This document shows positions 8,978-20,228 of a stretch of 64,000 nucleotides of DNA, piece by piece. The translations under genes and the position numbers were made by a program. Below the pieces are notes generated by a model, which made no database searches, had not been told where the DNA came from, and was given only the letters and a program-made list of their open reading frames with translations. Position 1 is the stretch's first letter. The number at the start of each line of letters is the position of its first letter. Location of the stretch: the NCBI GenBank assembly GCA_036867785.1, contig CP145415.1, forward strand, positions 558,001 through 622,000. Reading direction: 5' to 3'. This DNA comes from Plasmodiophora brassicae. Its lineage: Eukaryota > Endomyxa: Phytomyxea > Phytomyxea > Plasmodiophorida.

Positions 8978-11246
8978 ATGGGTCGCCGCCCTCAGGACCG
9001 CAGGTTACGCCTGCCCGATGCTCTGGCCGCCGAGATCGCCTCGGCCAGTGACCCGGGACGGCACTTCACCAAGCAGAAGCGTCAGCGGTCCCGTAAGGAA
9101 GTCAGGAAAGCTGAGCGCGCTGCTAAGAAACAGCGCCGAAACGCTCATGCGAGGCCTGCTGCAGGGCAGGCACCGCCGACTCCAGCGGTAGCGTCTAAAC
9201 CGAATACCAAAGACGCGGTCAGACCTGTCAAACTCGCCCGAACCACCGCTAACCGTCTTCCGCGGATGCCGCTTAATCTTGACGACGATGTCAGCGACAT
9301 TGACGCTGAAATTGCCATGCTGGAGAAGAAGCTTGGAAACAGCGATAAGCTCAAGAAGGAGCTCGAAGACGATGGGCTCGAATACCTCCATGACGTCATC
9401 GACAACTTGGGCAAAGCCTCCGATACCAACGATGGTGACGAACAGTCGGGTGATGATGAAGTTGCGATGTCTGACGACGATGCCGACGACGAGGAACGCC
9501 TCGTTGCGATCCAGGAAGCGACTGAGAAACGCAAGCGTAAGCAAGCTCACCTGTATGGCGATGAGAGTGTTGTCCGGGCAGAGAGCGCGTACGTCCCTCC
9601 ACACGCCAGGGCTGCTCGCGTCGAGACGGGCCTGACGAAGATGATCACTGGTCAACTGAACCGGTTGTCTGTGGATAACATCGAGACAATCGCAACAACG
9701 CTGAAGACGGTCTTCGAGTCGCATCCGCGCGGTACACTCTGCGACATCATCGCGCAAGTGTCTCTCGGTCTGGTCCTATCGTACAGGACGACCTCTCCGC
9801 CGCCTTCGATACCTGCCCTGATCACGTACCTGACCGCTCACTGTGGCAGCGAAGTCGCAGCTGGCTTCTTGGAGCGCCTCGCTCCTGCGCTTGTCGACGC
9901 TCGCCAGTCTGGTACGAACGACTCGGTGCGTAACCTGTCCGACACATTCAATGATGATGATTTCTTAACGTGTCGCTGTAGGGCCTGCCGTCAGCATTAC
10001 GGGCAGGAAACCTTGTAAGAACCCTGTCGAGCTTATACGAATTCCAAGTGATCGACTGCGGTCTAATCTACGACCTGATTCGGTTGTTCGCGAGCGGGCT
10101 CACAGAGGTCGATGTCGAGCTCCTGTTGGTCCTGTTAACGGGGTGCGGGCGGCAATTACGTCGCGACGACCCAGCTGCCCTGAAAGAGATCATTGTTCTG
10201 ATCCAGAGCAAGACGGTCGGTGACCAGCCGACCCGGGTCCAGTTCATGCTGCAGACGATCTACGACCTGAAGAATAACAAGATCCGCGTGCATGAACAGC
10301 ATGACGAATCGCTTCGCAACTGGCTGGCGCAGATCTGTGGCCCTAAGTCTGCTGAAACCCAGCTCCATGTCTCGTGGCAGGACCTGACCGCCGACCACAA
10401 ACGAACCGGGAGGTGGTGGCTCGGCAGCGCGAAGCGCTCGACGACGTTCTCGGAAGCGAAGGAGTCCCCTGATGATCGCGTAAAGGTATTGGAAGACGAC
10501 CGCTGGACGCTCATTGTGTCTTATCGGGTGCTAGGCGATTGTGGAGAAAGATCCCGACCTGCTGGCAAAGGCACGTGCCCGACGCCTGACGACTGACGTG
10601 CAACTCGCCGTGTTCTGCATCATCATGGGGTCCAGCGATTACCTCGACGCATTCGAGAAGCTGGTGCGACTGGGGTTGCGCCCGCCTGCCGACAGGGACG
10701 TCGTATTTGTCCTGTTCGATTGCTGCGGGCATGAGCGGGCCTGGAACCCATTCTACGCGTTCCTGGCCGCCAAGCTGTGCTCCTTCCATCGTGCCATGAA
10801 GTTTACGTTTCAGAAAGGTACGTGAACGGGTTCTTTTCTGGCTGCCGATGACTGACCGTTGCTGGACAGCGTTTCGGGATGTGTTCAAGACGCTGCCAGA
10901 GAGCAACAAGCGGCGAGCGGCCAATCTTGGACACCTGCTAGCGCACCTGATCGGCCAGTTTTCGATATCGTTGTCGCATCTGAAGATTGTGGATCTCGCT
11001 GCGTGTCGTGACACGCCGACAACTGTATTCTTCATCGTCCTGTTCAAGAGCCTGCTCCAGCTGCCCGACCGGGTCGTCGGCGCCTGCTTCGAGCGTATTT
11101 CGGCGTCGTCCGAGCTGCAGACGCTTCGCGACTCGATGGCCGTCTTCATCCACAGGCACCTGACTCCACTTCCGAACCTGGCACCTAAGATCTCTCTTGC
11201 TCTGCGCTGCATGGAGAAGACGTCCGCCCTCGAATCCGTTATATAA
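8978..11246 (+). CDS. NOM1: NOM1/Sgd1-like nucleolar MIF4G-MA3 protein
   Basis: A nucleolar protein of small-subunit ribosome biogenesis that recruits the helicase eIF4A3/Fal1 in other eukaryotes. Four exons are inferred: 8978-9925, 9982-10485, 10535-10817 and 10870-11246, with introns of 56, 49 and 52 nt, giving about 703 aa in one frame. The N-terminus is basic and nucleolar-like (KQKRQRSRKEVRKAERAAKK), followed by an acidic stretch and the family phrase SAYVPPHARAAR. The MIF4G domain spans the exon 1/2 junction; after splicing it reads GLPSALRAGNLVRTLSSLYE. RWWLGSA is also typical. The MA3 domain contains VQLAVFCIIMGSSDYLDAFE and KAFRDVFKTLPESNKRRAAN across the last intron. Start: ATG 8978, the first Met in the frame. 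It is followed in tandem by another ribosome-biogenesis gene. Confidence 0.9.
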
Positions 11247-11435
11247 ACTGGTTGGATGACGGTACGAGACATTGGCCAGACGGTGCTCGGCCGAGGGGCC
11301 AACCTGGCGGAGAGGATCGGCGATAGGCCGATAGCCGATAGGTAACCTAAACGCCAAGTTGCGCCCCCGTGGCCCGGACAGTTCCGTGATCCGCCCACGG
11401 ACTCCGTGACGGACTTGCTGGAGCAACCTCGAGAG

Positions 11436-12832
11436 ATGAAGGTGAAGGCCTTAACCAGGGCCTCGTCAGACTACGTGGGTCGTAGTGGTGATGTGTACCG
11501 CCTACCTCGGAATGCATCGCCGGCCGTGCACCCGTTCCATCGTGAACGTGAGTACACGCGCGCGCTTCAGGCCACCAAGCTAGATAAGATCATGGCGAAG
11601 CCGTTCCTGTGCGCGTTTGACCAGCACAGCGACGCGGTTCAGTGCCTGGCGACGCATCCGCGCCGGTTGCGGTCGTTGTACTCGGCGTCAGCCGACGGCG
11701 AGCTTAAATCATGGGATCTCTCGAACCGGGAGCTGCTGTGGAGCGTTGGAGCTCATGACGGGTTCGTGCGGGGTTTGGCGTGTACCTCCACGTCAAACTG
11801 TCTGGTGACATGTGGCACTGACCGAACCGTCAAAGTATGGGATCTGGACGAGTGCGATGCCAGGCCGAATGCGATCACGCCGGTGAAGACTCTGTTGGGA
11901 TCTATGCCATTCACTGGCGTCGATACGCATTGGAGGGACGATTCTGCCGTCGTCACCTGCGGGTCCCAGGTAGACGTATGGTCCTTGGACAGAAGCGATC
12001 CTGTGCACTCCTTCAAATGGGGCGCGGACACCATCACGACCGTCAAGTTCAACAAGGTCGAAGTTGATATCCTCGCGTCATGCGCGTCCGATCGCAGTGT
12101 TACGCTGTACGACACGCGACTGAAATCGCCTATCCGGAAACTGATCCTCACCATGTGCTCGAATGCGCTGGCATGGAATCCAATGGTATGCCCCGGTCGA
12201 ATGCCCGTTACCGACATCGTGAGCTGATTATTGCTGTGCAGGAGCCGTTCAACTTTACGGTGGCGAACGAGGATACTAACCTGTACACGTTCGATATGCG
12301 GAAGATGGACATTGCGAGGAACGTCCACAGCGACCATGTCGCTGCTGTCATGGCCGTCGATTATGCACCGACGGGCAGGGAGATCGTATCAGGCGGGTAC
12401 GACCGCGCCGTTCGGATATGGGCCGATGGCGAAGGGCGCTCCCGTGAAGTTTACGTTGCGCGGCGCATGCAGCGTATCCTGTCTGTCAAGTTCTCTGCTG
12501 ACAACCGGTTCGTTCTGTCCGGCAGCGACGACACGAACATCCGCCTGTGGAAGGCGCAAGCGTCCAAGTCGCTGCAAGCGATGCTGCCGCGCGAGAAACG
12601 CCACCTCCAGTACCAGGACCGGCTGAAAGCGCGGTTCGCCCACGTCAAGGATGTGCAGCGTATCGCCCGGCACCGGCACCTTCCCTCCGCCATCTTCAAG
12701 GAGCAGAAGAAGATCCGCGTCGTCGAGGCGTCCCAGAAACGCAAGGAATCGAACCGGAGGTCGCATTCCAAGCCGGGCGCGGTCCCATTCGTCCCCAGGC
12801 GTGTCAAGAACATCGTCAAGGTCGAGGAATAA
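11436..12832 (+). CDS. DCAF13: DCAF13/Sof1 WD40 protein
   Basis: Component of the U3 snoRNP/SSU processome needed for 18S rRNA maturation. Two exons, 11436-12185 and 12242-12832, are separated by a 56-nt intron (GTATGC to TGTGCAG) and join in phase as NPM|EPFNFTVANEDTNLYTFD, giving 446 aa. The start MKVKALTRASSDYVGR and the phrase NEDTNLYTFDMRKM are hallmarks of this protein. WD repeats run from about residue 65 to 355 (SASADGELKSWDLSNRELLW, CGTDRTVKVWDLDE, SGGYDRAVRIWADG, SGSDDTNIRLWKAQ). The C-terminal Sof1 region contains REKRHLQYQDRLKARFAHVK and RHRHLPSAIFKEQKKIR. It lies 189 bp downstream of NOM1 on the same strand, so two ribosome-assembly genes are adjacent; co-regulation is an inference. 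Confidence 0.96.
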
Positions 12833-13048
12833 AGCATGCGCCTTGGTGTCTACAGGCGCTGCGGCGCCGACACTGTGAAGTTATGTGACGTATTCGACGT
12901 GACAGTTGCCAGCTGTCCGTACTGGGCGGTGCTATTTTAGGGCGCGCACCACTCCGCCGCCCAAACTGCGCCGTTGACTCGAACCGTCGGCGACATCGCC
13001 CAAGGCGGTCGTTGCTATTTCAGAACTGCACGTACGTCGCGAACGATC

Positions 13049-14019
13049 ATGCCTCCGTATAACCGGTTTATATACGCCGTGCTGGGCGAGAAGTCGACGT
13101 CCGCCATGATGGACGTGTCGGTCTACTTCATGATGATGTCCTGCGTCCTCACGATTGTGAAGTGCGTCCCGCCGTTGTACAAGAACTGCCGTGAACGCAG
13201 CACCAGGTCGATCGATCCGCGTATGGTGGCCCTGTGGGTCGCTGCAGACGCGCTGTGCCTCGTCTCCTGCCTGGTCAAGCGGAGCAATATGGCCATGACG
13301 GCGCTGGCCGTTATCTTAGTCGTCCAGGACTGCCTGCTGGGTGCCCAGCTGGCCTACTTCACGTACGTTAGGCGCCCACCCGGAGCATCGAAGGCAAAGA
13401 GTACCCGTTTGTCATTGAAGGGCGCGTTACGACCTGTCGCCCTACTGTCCTGTGTGCTTGTGACCGCTGGCTCGCCGCTCTATGCCTCCTTCTCGTGTTC
13501 GCCGTCGTCTTCACCGTCGCGGGCGCTGCTGTCAGCGGATGCGGTGACGGTGGCAACATGGCGACTGACGCTGGGAACGATCCTGATGGCGGTGTCCGCT
13601 GCCCTGTCCATTAGTTCACGACTGCCAACTTTGGTAACGAACTTCAAGACTCGGGTCGCTCCTCCGGTGTCCTTCCTCATGTACGTCCTGCTCGTACTCA
13701 CTAATGCCTGCTTCGCTGTCCACGTTCTGCTGAAGAGCCTCTGTGATGGATGGACCTCACACGATGTTCCCGCGTACTGTGTCTCGTTTGGTAATTGCAC
13801 GACCTCGTTTCTGGATGCCTGTTGTGCCACTGACGCTTCGCAGGATGCTGTGTCCTCGACGCAATCGTCGTGTTTCAGCTGGCAACGTACCGCCAAGCTG
13901 CTTCACGTGACATCGAGAATGGGCGGTCAGCCATCCATCGGCAGACTAGTTGGTCGACGATGTCATCCAGTACGACCATGGCCGGGGCTGTTAGGCGCCC
14001 GCCTTCGCCTACACTATGA
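13049..14019 (+). CDS. PQ-loop membrane transporter, lysosomal/vacuolar type
   Basis: A seven-helix PQ-loop protein of the cystinosin/PQLC2/YPQ class, which export amino acids from lysosome or vacuole. Exons 13049-13790 and 13844-14019 (intron 53 nt, GTAATTG to TTCGCAG) give about 305 aa. The first repeat reads VPPLYKNCRERSTRSIDPRM, then a Trp-containing helix. The second reads SSRLPTLVTNFKTRVAPPVS. Both canonical Pro-Gln pairs are changed (Pro-Pro and Pro-Thr); the prolines that kink the helices are kept but the glutamines are lost. After splicing, the last helix reads CCVLDAIVVFQLATYR, as in family members, which supports the intron. A Ser-rich cytosolic loop separates the repeats. Start: ATG 13049. 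Substrate cannot be read from the sequence. Confidence 0.75.
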
Positions 14020-14425
14020 CCATAAACACTATACGGTGGTATCTGGGAAATATATGTCGTACTGTGGGTCTCAACGAGGTTCGAGACAGTAATTGCGACG
14101 GGGACCTGAAGGTCTATGCTGGTACATAGGTAGAGGCATGCCCATATGGGGTCTGCAGGCGGGCCATCCGTGATCCAGAGTCTGAATGCCAGGTAGGACA
14201 GGCTGATCAAGCGCCTTCAGCCTGTAACCGCGTGCCGTTGGAGGGGCGTGCCGAGGGTGTTCGCCTCCGGGTCAACATCGGCCAGGCCATATCGACCCAT
14301 TCCGATACGAACGCAACCGAATGATCTATGCTCGCTACTGCCGTTCTGTTTTGAACATCATCAAGCAGCCCCCGACCCGCATGTCCAGGTGGCGATCAAG
14401 GACCAGCCGGCTGCATGTTCCTGTT
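14020..14425. other. Intergenic stretch, no gene seen
   Basis: About 400 bp between convergent genes. I see no convincing frame on either strand and no RNA gene signature. Confidence 0.3.
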
Positions 14426-15480
14426 CTAGTAGTGTTGTAATGTAAAACTTCCGACAATCAACGATGAGGAACAACGTTGTCTAGAGTGGCGCCAATGCCC
14501 GCTGATACGCAGGCCTTCAAGCGGCATTCGACAATGTGCCTGGCATGGCCGGTTTCGAAGGCAGTATTGACGGCGCAGGACGGGCAGGCCATGAGCGAAG
14601 AGGGACAAGAAGGTCGCGAACGCCGCCAATGCCAATCGATTCGCACGTCGCCAGGTCGCATTCGACAATGCGTCCGGCATGGGTTCGCTGGAGAGCATCG
14701 ACGGCATGGGGAGGTAATCGTGACAGCACGCCGTCGGAAGCAACAAGTACTTGGTCCCCTTTCCGAGTTGTCATTTCGACCATTCCCAAACAGTCGTCGT
14801 CGACGTCAACTACAGCATGGTCGGGAAGGCGGCGCTTGATAGCATCGACTGCACCGTCTGCGAGCATGCGCCTCCTGACGAGGACGACACCAGTGCAGAT
14901 GAAGAGCAACCGTACAAGCGGGAGGTCAACGCCTTGCACAAGATCGATGAACACGAGCTTCATGCCGACATCGGCTGCCCACGATTCCAACACGTCGTTG
15001 CCCTTGAAAGCCGAGGATATGAACCCGTCATTCTGGAAGATGACAAGATCAAGACCGCCGCGGAGCGCTTTAACAGGACACTGGATTGGCAATTCGGTGA
15101 AAGCATAGGACAGGCACGAGGTAACCGCTTTGGATTGCAGTGCAGAGCAGCACGAGAATAGTACGAGCTGCGAGTTGAACGTAGAGATGAACGCCGATGG
15201 GCTGATGCGATGCTCGTTGGACTTGAAATACGATTCTTCACGCCCGATGACGTGGATATGCCCCATGTTAAGTGCCTGGAGCATCAAATGCAGCGCAGAC
15301 ACTTCTTTGAGAACCATCACCTGGACATCACGTGCCTTGAGGTTCTTCAGATCCTCTCCACGCGAACCACAATCCCTGAAGATAAGAGCCGCATCTTCAG
15401 GGACGAACAGAACTGCGGCCGGACGTTCATCTTTCAGTACTGCTCACAGGACGACGACTGTCAGCAGTCGTTCGGGTCAT
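14426..15480 (-). CDS. Leucine-rich-repeat protein (fragmentary model)
   Basis: Minus-strand exons read as F-box/LRR-like cysteine-containing repeats. The clearest is AGRIVECDLATCESIGIGG followed, once a short intron ending near 14536 is removed, by VRDLLAHCRMPLEGLRISG; LLAHC..LEGL.I is the usual repeat junction. Other repeats are DHAVVDVDDDCLG and a segment beginning EDLKNLKARDVQVMVLKE. The stop is at 14426-14428. The 5' end is uncertain: the reading reaches about 15480, next to the stop of the neighbouring gene. No F-box was recognised. The plus strand is also open over part of the region, but lacks repeat structure. LRR proteins of this type usually act as substrate adaptors of ubiquitin ligases. 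Confidence is moderate for the strand and family, low for exact exons. Confidence 0.5.
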
Positions 15481-15482
15481 CG

Positions 15483-17411
15483 TTACCTAACCAAATACCG
15501 ACCTGGCAAAGGAGAACAAGGCTTGATGCTGTATGGGAGCCTTGCAGATTTACCATGCGACGAACGACGACGAACCACCTGAGACGTGCAATGTAGCGAG
15601 CCATACATGCTGGACACGTTACGGTAGTCGACGACGTTTATGGTTCCCTGTACACGTCATCAGCTCGTCGACGCACCATCACGCAGGCTGACGTTCTATA
15701 CACACCTTGAAATGAGGGTTGCGGGCCAACAGTCTGGCTGATTCCCTGTGCATCATGATAAGGTTTGAGTTGCCCAAGTTGAGACAGCTGATGAGCATGT
15801 GTTAAATGTTGCACTCCCGCGGTACAAGTACACGTGGGCCATACTTGATGCCGTAGAGCAACTGGTAGGGCTCAGGGATGCTTTGAATGTGGAACGAACG
15901 CGCTCGTAAATATGTTGAAAACTCAACATCACTCCGCGTCATCGCGTAACGAGACGTCGCTGGATCCCTTGTATATTCGGTGACGAGGCGTCGAGTAAGA
16001 GAACGTGGGTTCTGATAAAGCGGAATGAGAAACAAACAGAAACGGTATGCCTTCAGGCTGCGTATAGGACGCACATCAATGGTTTCAGTCAGAAGGACCA
16101 GGTCATCTCCGACGATGTTGAAACAGCAGTCGAGATGCATGCGGTCCTGGCTTCGGTCGAACATGTCGCGAACCTCGACGACATAATCGCAACCGACCAA
16201 GTCCCCTTCCAGCAATTGAGTGATCGCCAAGGAATTGGTTCGGAGGCCGGTGCCCACGAAACATGTATCGCCTGCCATGAAAAAGTCTCCCCCTGCAATG
16301 ATGTTACCAGATGATGATTGATCGATGCCTCGGTTGATGCTGACCCTCCAGTGTTGCCGGTGACGTTATTCTGCCGATAACAGGCGCTCCCAGGTTCTCC
16401 ATTACCTCCACCATTAAGTCAACTTCGCCAGCGCGTTGCTTTGCAGCCATGTTCGCCATCACGATGCCCTTCTTCGTGGTAATTTGCTGGTCCTATGGCG
16501 TCACCATCAGTTGCACGCAGGCGGACGCATATTGCACGAATCCGACTCTTGTAAAGATCAGGTTTCCCAGCGGATTCATTGAGTGTTCAACCGCAATCTG
16601 TTCGATGATCAGTTTTCCACCGTGCAAAGTTCGATGAAAGTAGTCAACCGACCATTGTCGTGTCTCTATGAGACCTGTCAAGAGTAACGGTTGGGCACGT
16701 TAGGATCACCTGTACAAGCTGGCTGGCATTCATCCGCTCGATGCACTCCAGTTTGTACTCGTCCGATAAATAGAACGCTTCTTCGCGAGTCAGAGAGGAT
16801 GCGTCGCACTTTGGCGACAGCCGGTATGTCAGCTGTTTCAATGCCAGGTCCTGGACAACAATCAGCAAGCGATAGCAACGGTGGAAATCATACGAACCTC
16901 GAGACGCATTCGCTTCTTCATATCGAATTTTTCGCCTTTGAAACAGTGTTGGGACAGAACCTAGTATTGGTGAGCATAGGTCAAAGTCAAGTGACCGGGC
17001 GCCTTCCGTACGTCTTCGACTTTGACGACCTTGACGCCGAAGCTCTCCATTGCACGAACGAAACATTGATGTTCGGTACGAGCGCTCTCCAGGTCAAAAG
17101 GCTGTTCGTGCAGCTTACCGCACGGGTGCAGGTTCCCCAAGAAGTTCGCAGCGGAATTCGGCTCTGGTAGCAATTAATACGTGCGTCCCACACGATCGCC
17201 GACAGTGCGAAGCACCTTGCACGACGCACATGACTGCTTCGTCATTCTCATGGGCTTGGTATACGACGATCCCGTCATGGCCGTCGACGCCCTCGCCCAT
17301 GATGCTCTTCAGGTTGATGTCGCCGCACTCGCTGTCGACCTTGCCGTTACACAGGGCCCCAGTGCAGCTGCTGCTGCTGCTGCTGGACGGACGTCGGTCC
17401 TCCATCGTCAT
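15483..17411 (-). CDS. Arginine deiminase family enzyme (multi-exon)
   Basis: Guanidino-group-modifying enzyme like arginine deiminase, which converts arginine to citrulline and ammonia. About eight exons are inferred. The N-terminal exon (ATG 17411 or 17405, with a Ser run coded by CTG/GCA repeats) joins across a 52-nt intron (17164-17215) to VVQEPNSAANFLGNLHPCGK and FVRAMESFGVKVVKVEDVRK. Then come LKQLTYRLSPKC, NLIFTRDQQITTKKGIVMAN (after a ~57-nt intron), LEGGDFFMAGDTCFVGTGLR (across an intron ending near 16271), MHLDCCFNIVGDDLVLL, YGINCLNLGNSN and finally MYGSLHCTSQVVRR. These supply the expected catalytic residues: Asp after FTR, Glu of LEGGD, His and Asp of HLD, and Cys near the end. 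No signal peptide is evident. An arginine deiminase-like gene is, as I recall, known from Plasmodiophora; I could not check this. The stop at 15483-15485 is tentative. Confidence 0.82.
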
Positions 17412-17822
17412 CCGACACACCACACTGTGACCCGCACGCACAGCGGCGACTCGCGTGTCGCGATGCCACCGAGACCCTCGACTCGGAGCACCCCCAAAAA
17501 CACTCGCTCCGCAAGGTGTGAACACTTTATTCTGCGAAACACACTCACGAAAGCCATTATCGATATCCAATGCAGCCTGTCCCTATTCTTTGTGAGAAGT
17601 GCAGCGCAACGCGCAAACGTTCACAGGACGTTCAGACTCACCGTGACGTAGACGGTGCGGAGCGTCAGGAAGCGACACAGGTACAATGATACGCCGTCCT
17701 CCCGTCGACCGGCCCTGGATCGAGAACATGTCCGCCGGTCTGCCAATATGGTTTCACGAGTTGAGCCGTGCGATTCTGTGCAATGTATTGTGTTGTGAAG
17801 CTGACTGCGAAAATAGATTGAG

Positions 17823-18968
17823 TTAGAAATCCTCGAATTCGGGGGTCGTATTGACGTTCCGTTGGACCCAATCCATGTCGAATAGGGATAGGTCAGTGTC
17901 CCCGGTGAAGTCTGCGATGAATGGTGGAGGTACCCTCTCCTGCGCCAGCGCATCCCAGTCGATATCGGAGAACCATTCGTGATTTTTGACTTCATGTGCG
18001 CCTCTAGAGCCTGAGACGTTGCTGTCAGAACCATGAATGAGGGTCATTGGTTCACTGATGGGAGATACCTAGACGGGATTCTGGCGATTGGCAAAGAAGA
18101 CCCCGGATAATGTTCTGAACGGCAACTGATAAGACGTCCGAACTGATATCGAGACTCCGACTGAAGATTCGCTCCCACTGAGTGGGGAAGTCTCCATCTC
18201 GAAACTCGAACGGGACTTTTTTGAACAGCATTTGGTAGATGACAACACCAAGGGACCACCAATCGACCGAATGATCGTAGTCCTTGCCTTTATATATCTG
18301 TCATAAATATTATCAGCATAGAAGTAGGAATGATCATGGTTACAGTAAAGCACCTCGGGAGCCATGTACTCCGGCGTGCCAAGAAACGAACGCGTGCGCG
18401 CACCGGCAGCGAGTCTCTTACTGAAGCCGGCATCAGTCAAGCGTACCTGGCCCGTCGTCGTCAGGAGAACATTCTGCAGCTTTAGGTCTCGATAGATGAT
18501 CCCCCTCTCGTGCATCTGTTCCAGAGCAAGGACAATACTTGCAGCATAGAACTTGGCATGCCGCTCTTGTAGAGGACCGTCGTACAAGACCAGCTGCTCA
18601 CCGTGTTATCAAGGCATTGCCAGCAGTGGGACAGCACCGAACAAACCTCGTACAGTTCGCCGCCTTGACAGAACTCCATGACCAGGTACTCGTAGGAGGA
18701 GTCCGACATCGAGCAGTAGAGCTTGACGACGAAAGAGATGCCTTGCATCAACCTCAGCATTTGTGGTTCGTTGGCAATTGCGGTCGGCGTCTGCATCCAC
18801 GATTTCGGGATCTGTCAGAAACCAGGATTTAGTCGAATAATCAATTAGCCGCAACCGAAATTATCAGACCCGTTTGATTGCGAATACTTGTCGAGTTCTA
18901 ATATGTCGTGCCAAGAACACAAAACTGGTCATTCCGTGCCCCACCACTGCGATTTTCTCGAAATCGCC
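17823..18968 (-). CDS. AGC-family protein kinase (PKA/PKG-like), 5' end open
   Basis: Catalytic domain in about five exons. In order: glycine loop [18 protein letters not shown]-binding FAIKR, hinge [16 protein letters not shown], catalytic loop [11 protein letters not shown], activation segment LTDAGFSKR and [15 protein letters not shown], then [20 protein letters not shown]. The AGC tail is seen after an intron that joins SRLG to [19 protein letters not shown], with a final FEDF hydrophobic motif. The metal-binding DFG is DAG, read directly as GAT GCC GGC, and the third glycine of the loop is missing; catalytic Asp and Lys are present. The 5' exon is uncertain. A candidate upstream exon (19006-19242) would need a 37-nt intron, and no cyclic-nucleotide-binding domain was recognised there. 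It is in tandem with the deiminase gene. Confidence 0.78.
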
Positions 18969-19005
18969 CTTTCGACATTCAGATAGGGCTCGCACAGGCG
19001 CTGAC

Positions 19006-20228
19006 GAGATCACGCTTGTCGCAAACGTCTGCAAGGACCAATGAGATGTTGCTCGACTGCGCCCACCTGTTTGGGCTCACAGCTAGTGCGACGAAGACGA
19101 CTGAACGATGCACGAGGTGCAGCTGATGGCGCGGCATTCCGATCGCGATCATCCCAGCGCCTTCGTCGGCCAGGCGGGTCCTGACGACCACGTCAAGATC
19201 AAATGCGGCTTGAGTCCGACGAGTGGTCCGACCTGGCCGCACTGGACAGCTTCCTAGCGGCTAGCAGTGGCGGGGAACTATTTCTGGACACAGGACCCGC
19301 GGTCAAATTGGGAGCTGCCGACACGGGTGCACAGCATGCATGAGTGACCTCTCCGCAGCATGTCGTACACTACATATCCCTAAGGATACGCGATACGCGT
19401 CCGCGATCAGCGACGTGACTCTGAGCAGTTGGGTACAATTCGTCTGTTTGCTGCTGTACCGCAGCCCCGACTTGTGCCAGGAAGCCGATAACCCAGCCAA
19501 ACACTGAACAACAGAACTTGGGTTCTATGTTTAAGTCAGCGGATTAATTTTAGAACGACGGGTTCTATGTATAGTCAGTTGTATTTTCAGAAACGATGCC
19601 ACCTATACAGAACGCCAGCGACCCGACCATTTCGGTGAATGTCGTAGCGCGGCACGAGCGCCGTGGTACTTCGGAATAGGCGATCGAATCTGGTCGATGC
19701 GCTCCAGCCACGACGTAGAACGCGAAAATGACCCTCGGCGACATTGCCATAGTGGACCTTAGCAGCGCAGTCAACTTGCATGGACAACTAGTCCTTGCGT
19801 AGATATGTGTCGTAGTCTATGTCCTCTGCCGTCTGTGTGCCAATAAAGTCGTGCCTTGTGGTGACTGTGTGTACTGAGATCAACATGCACGGGGAGACCC
19901 GATCATGGCCTCCACCACGCTCCGTTCGCGACCAATACAGTTCGCATCATCCACAGCGTTCCTGAGCTCCCACTTCCCTAACAGCTCGCAACGGGCGCAC
20001 GGGCGCGTCCACGATCTGGATATCCGACCTCGACCTGGCCTCTGGTCCGGACGCTCCAGCCGATCATTACAATTGCTGAACGCAGAAGGGGGGCCGCGTT
20101 CGTCGCGCGTGACATGCTACACCGTTACACACTGCAGTTGACGGTCGGCGAGTCCTCTGCCGGACGGCCAATTATTAGTGGCATGCAGCTCGGCATTTTG
20201 TATTCCGCGTCGTCGGGGCAGCGGCGGC
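19006..20228. other. 1.2-kb region upstream of kinase and PPR genes; no clear gene
   Basis: This divergent region should hold both promoters. Short frames exist on both strands (for example minus 18979-19242, plus 19905-20141, minus 19565-19787) but none shows a recognisable domain. A duplicated short dyad lies at 19513-19577 and is listed separately. The plus-strand piece near 19100-19320 is protein-like in places, so a small unrecognised gene or a 5' kinase exon may be hidden here. Confidence 0.3.
19513..19577. repeat. Two copies of a ~25-bp unit with internal dyad
   Basis: The unit AGAACNNNGGGTTCTATGT occurs at about 19513-19530 and again at 19552-19570, each followed within a few bases by AGTCAG. 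AGAAC and GTTCT form a small dyad in each copy. It sits in the upstream region shared by the kinase and PPR genes, so a regulatory role is possible but unproven. Confidence 0.45.

Noticed and set aside
9146-9757. Minus-strand frames over NOM1, one Ser-rich
   Set aside because: Antisense of Asp/Glu/Lys-rich coding exons; the plus strand has clear family motifs.
14536-15161. Plus-strand frames across the LRR gene
   Set aside because: They lack repeats, whereas the minus strand gives LRR repeats that improve after splicing.
19006-19242. Cyclic-nucleotide-binding domain upstream of the AGC kinase
   Set aside because: The candidate exon shows none of the phosphate-binding cassette residues, and its join would need an unusually short 37-nt intron.
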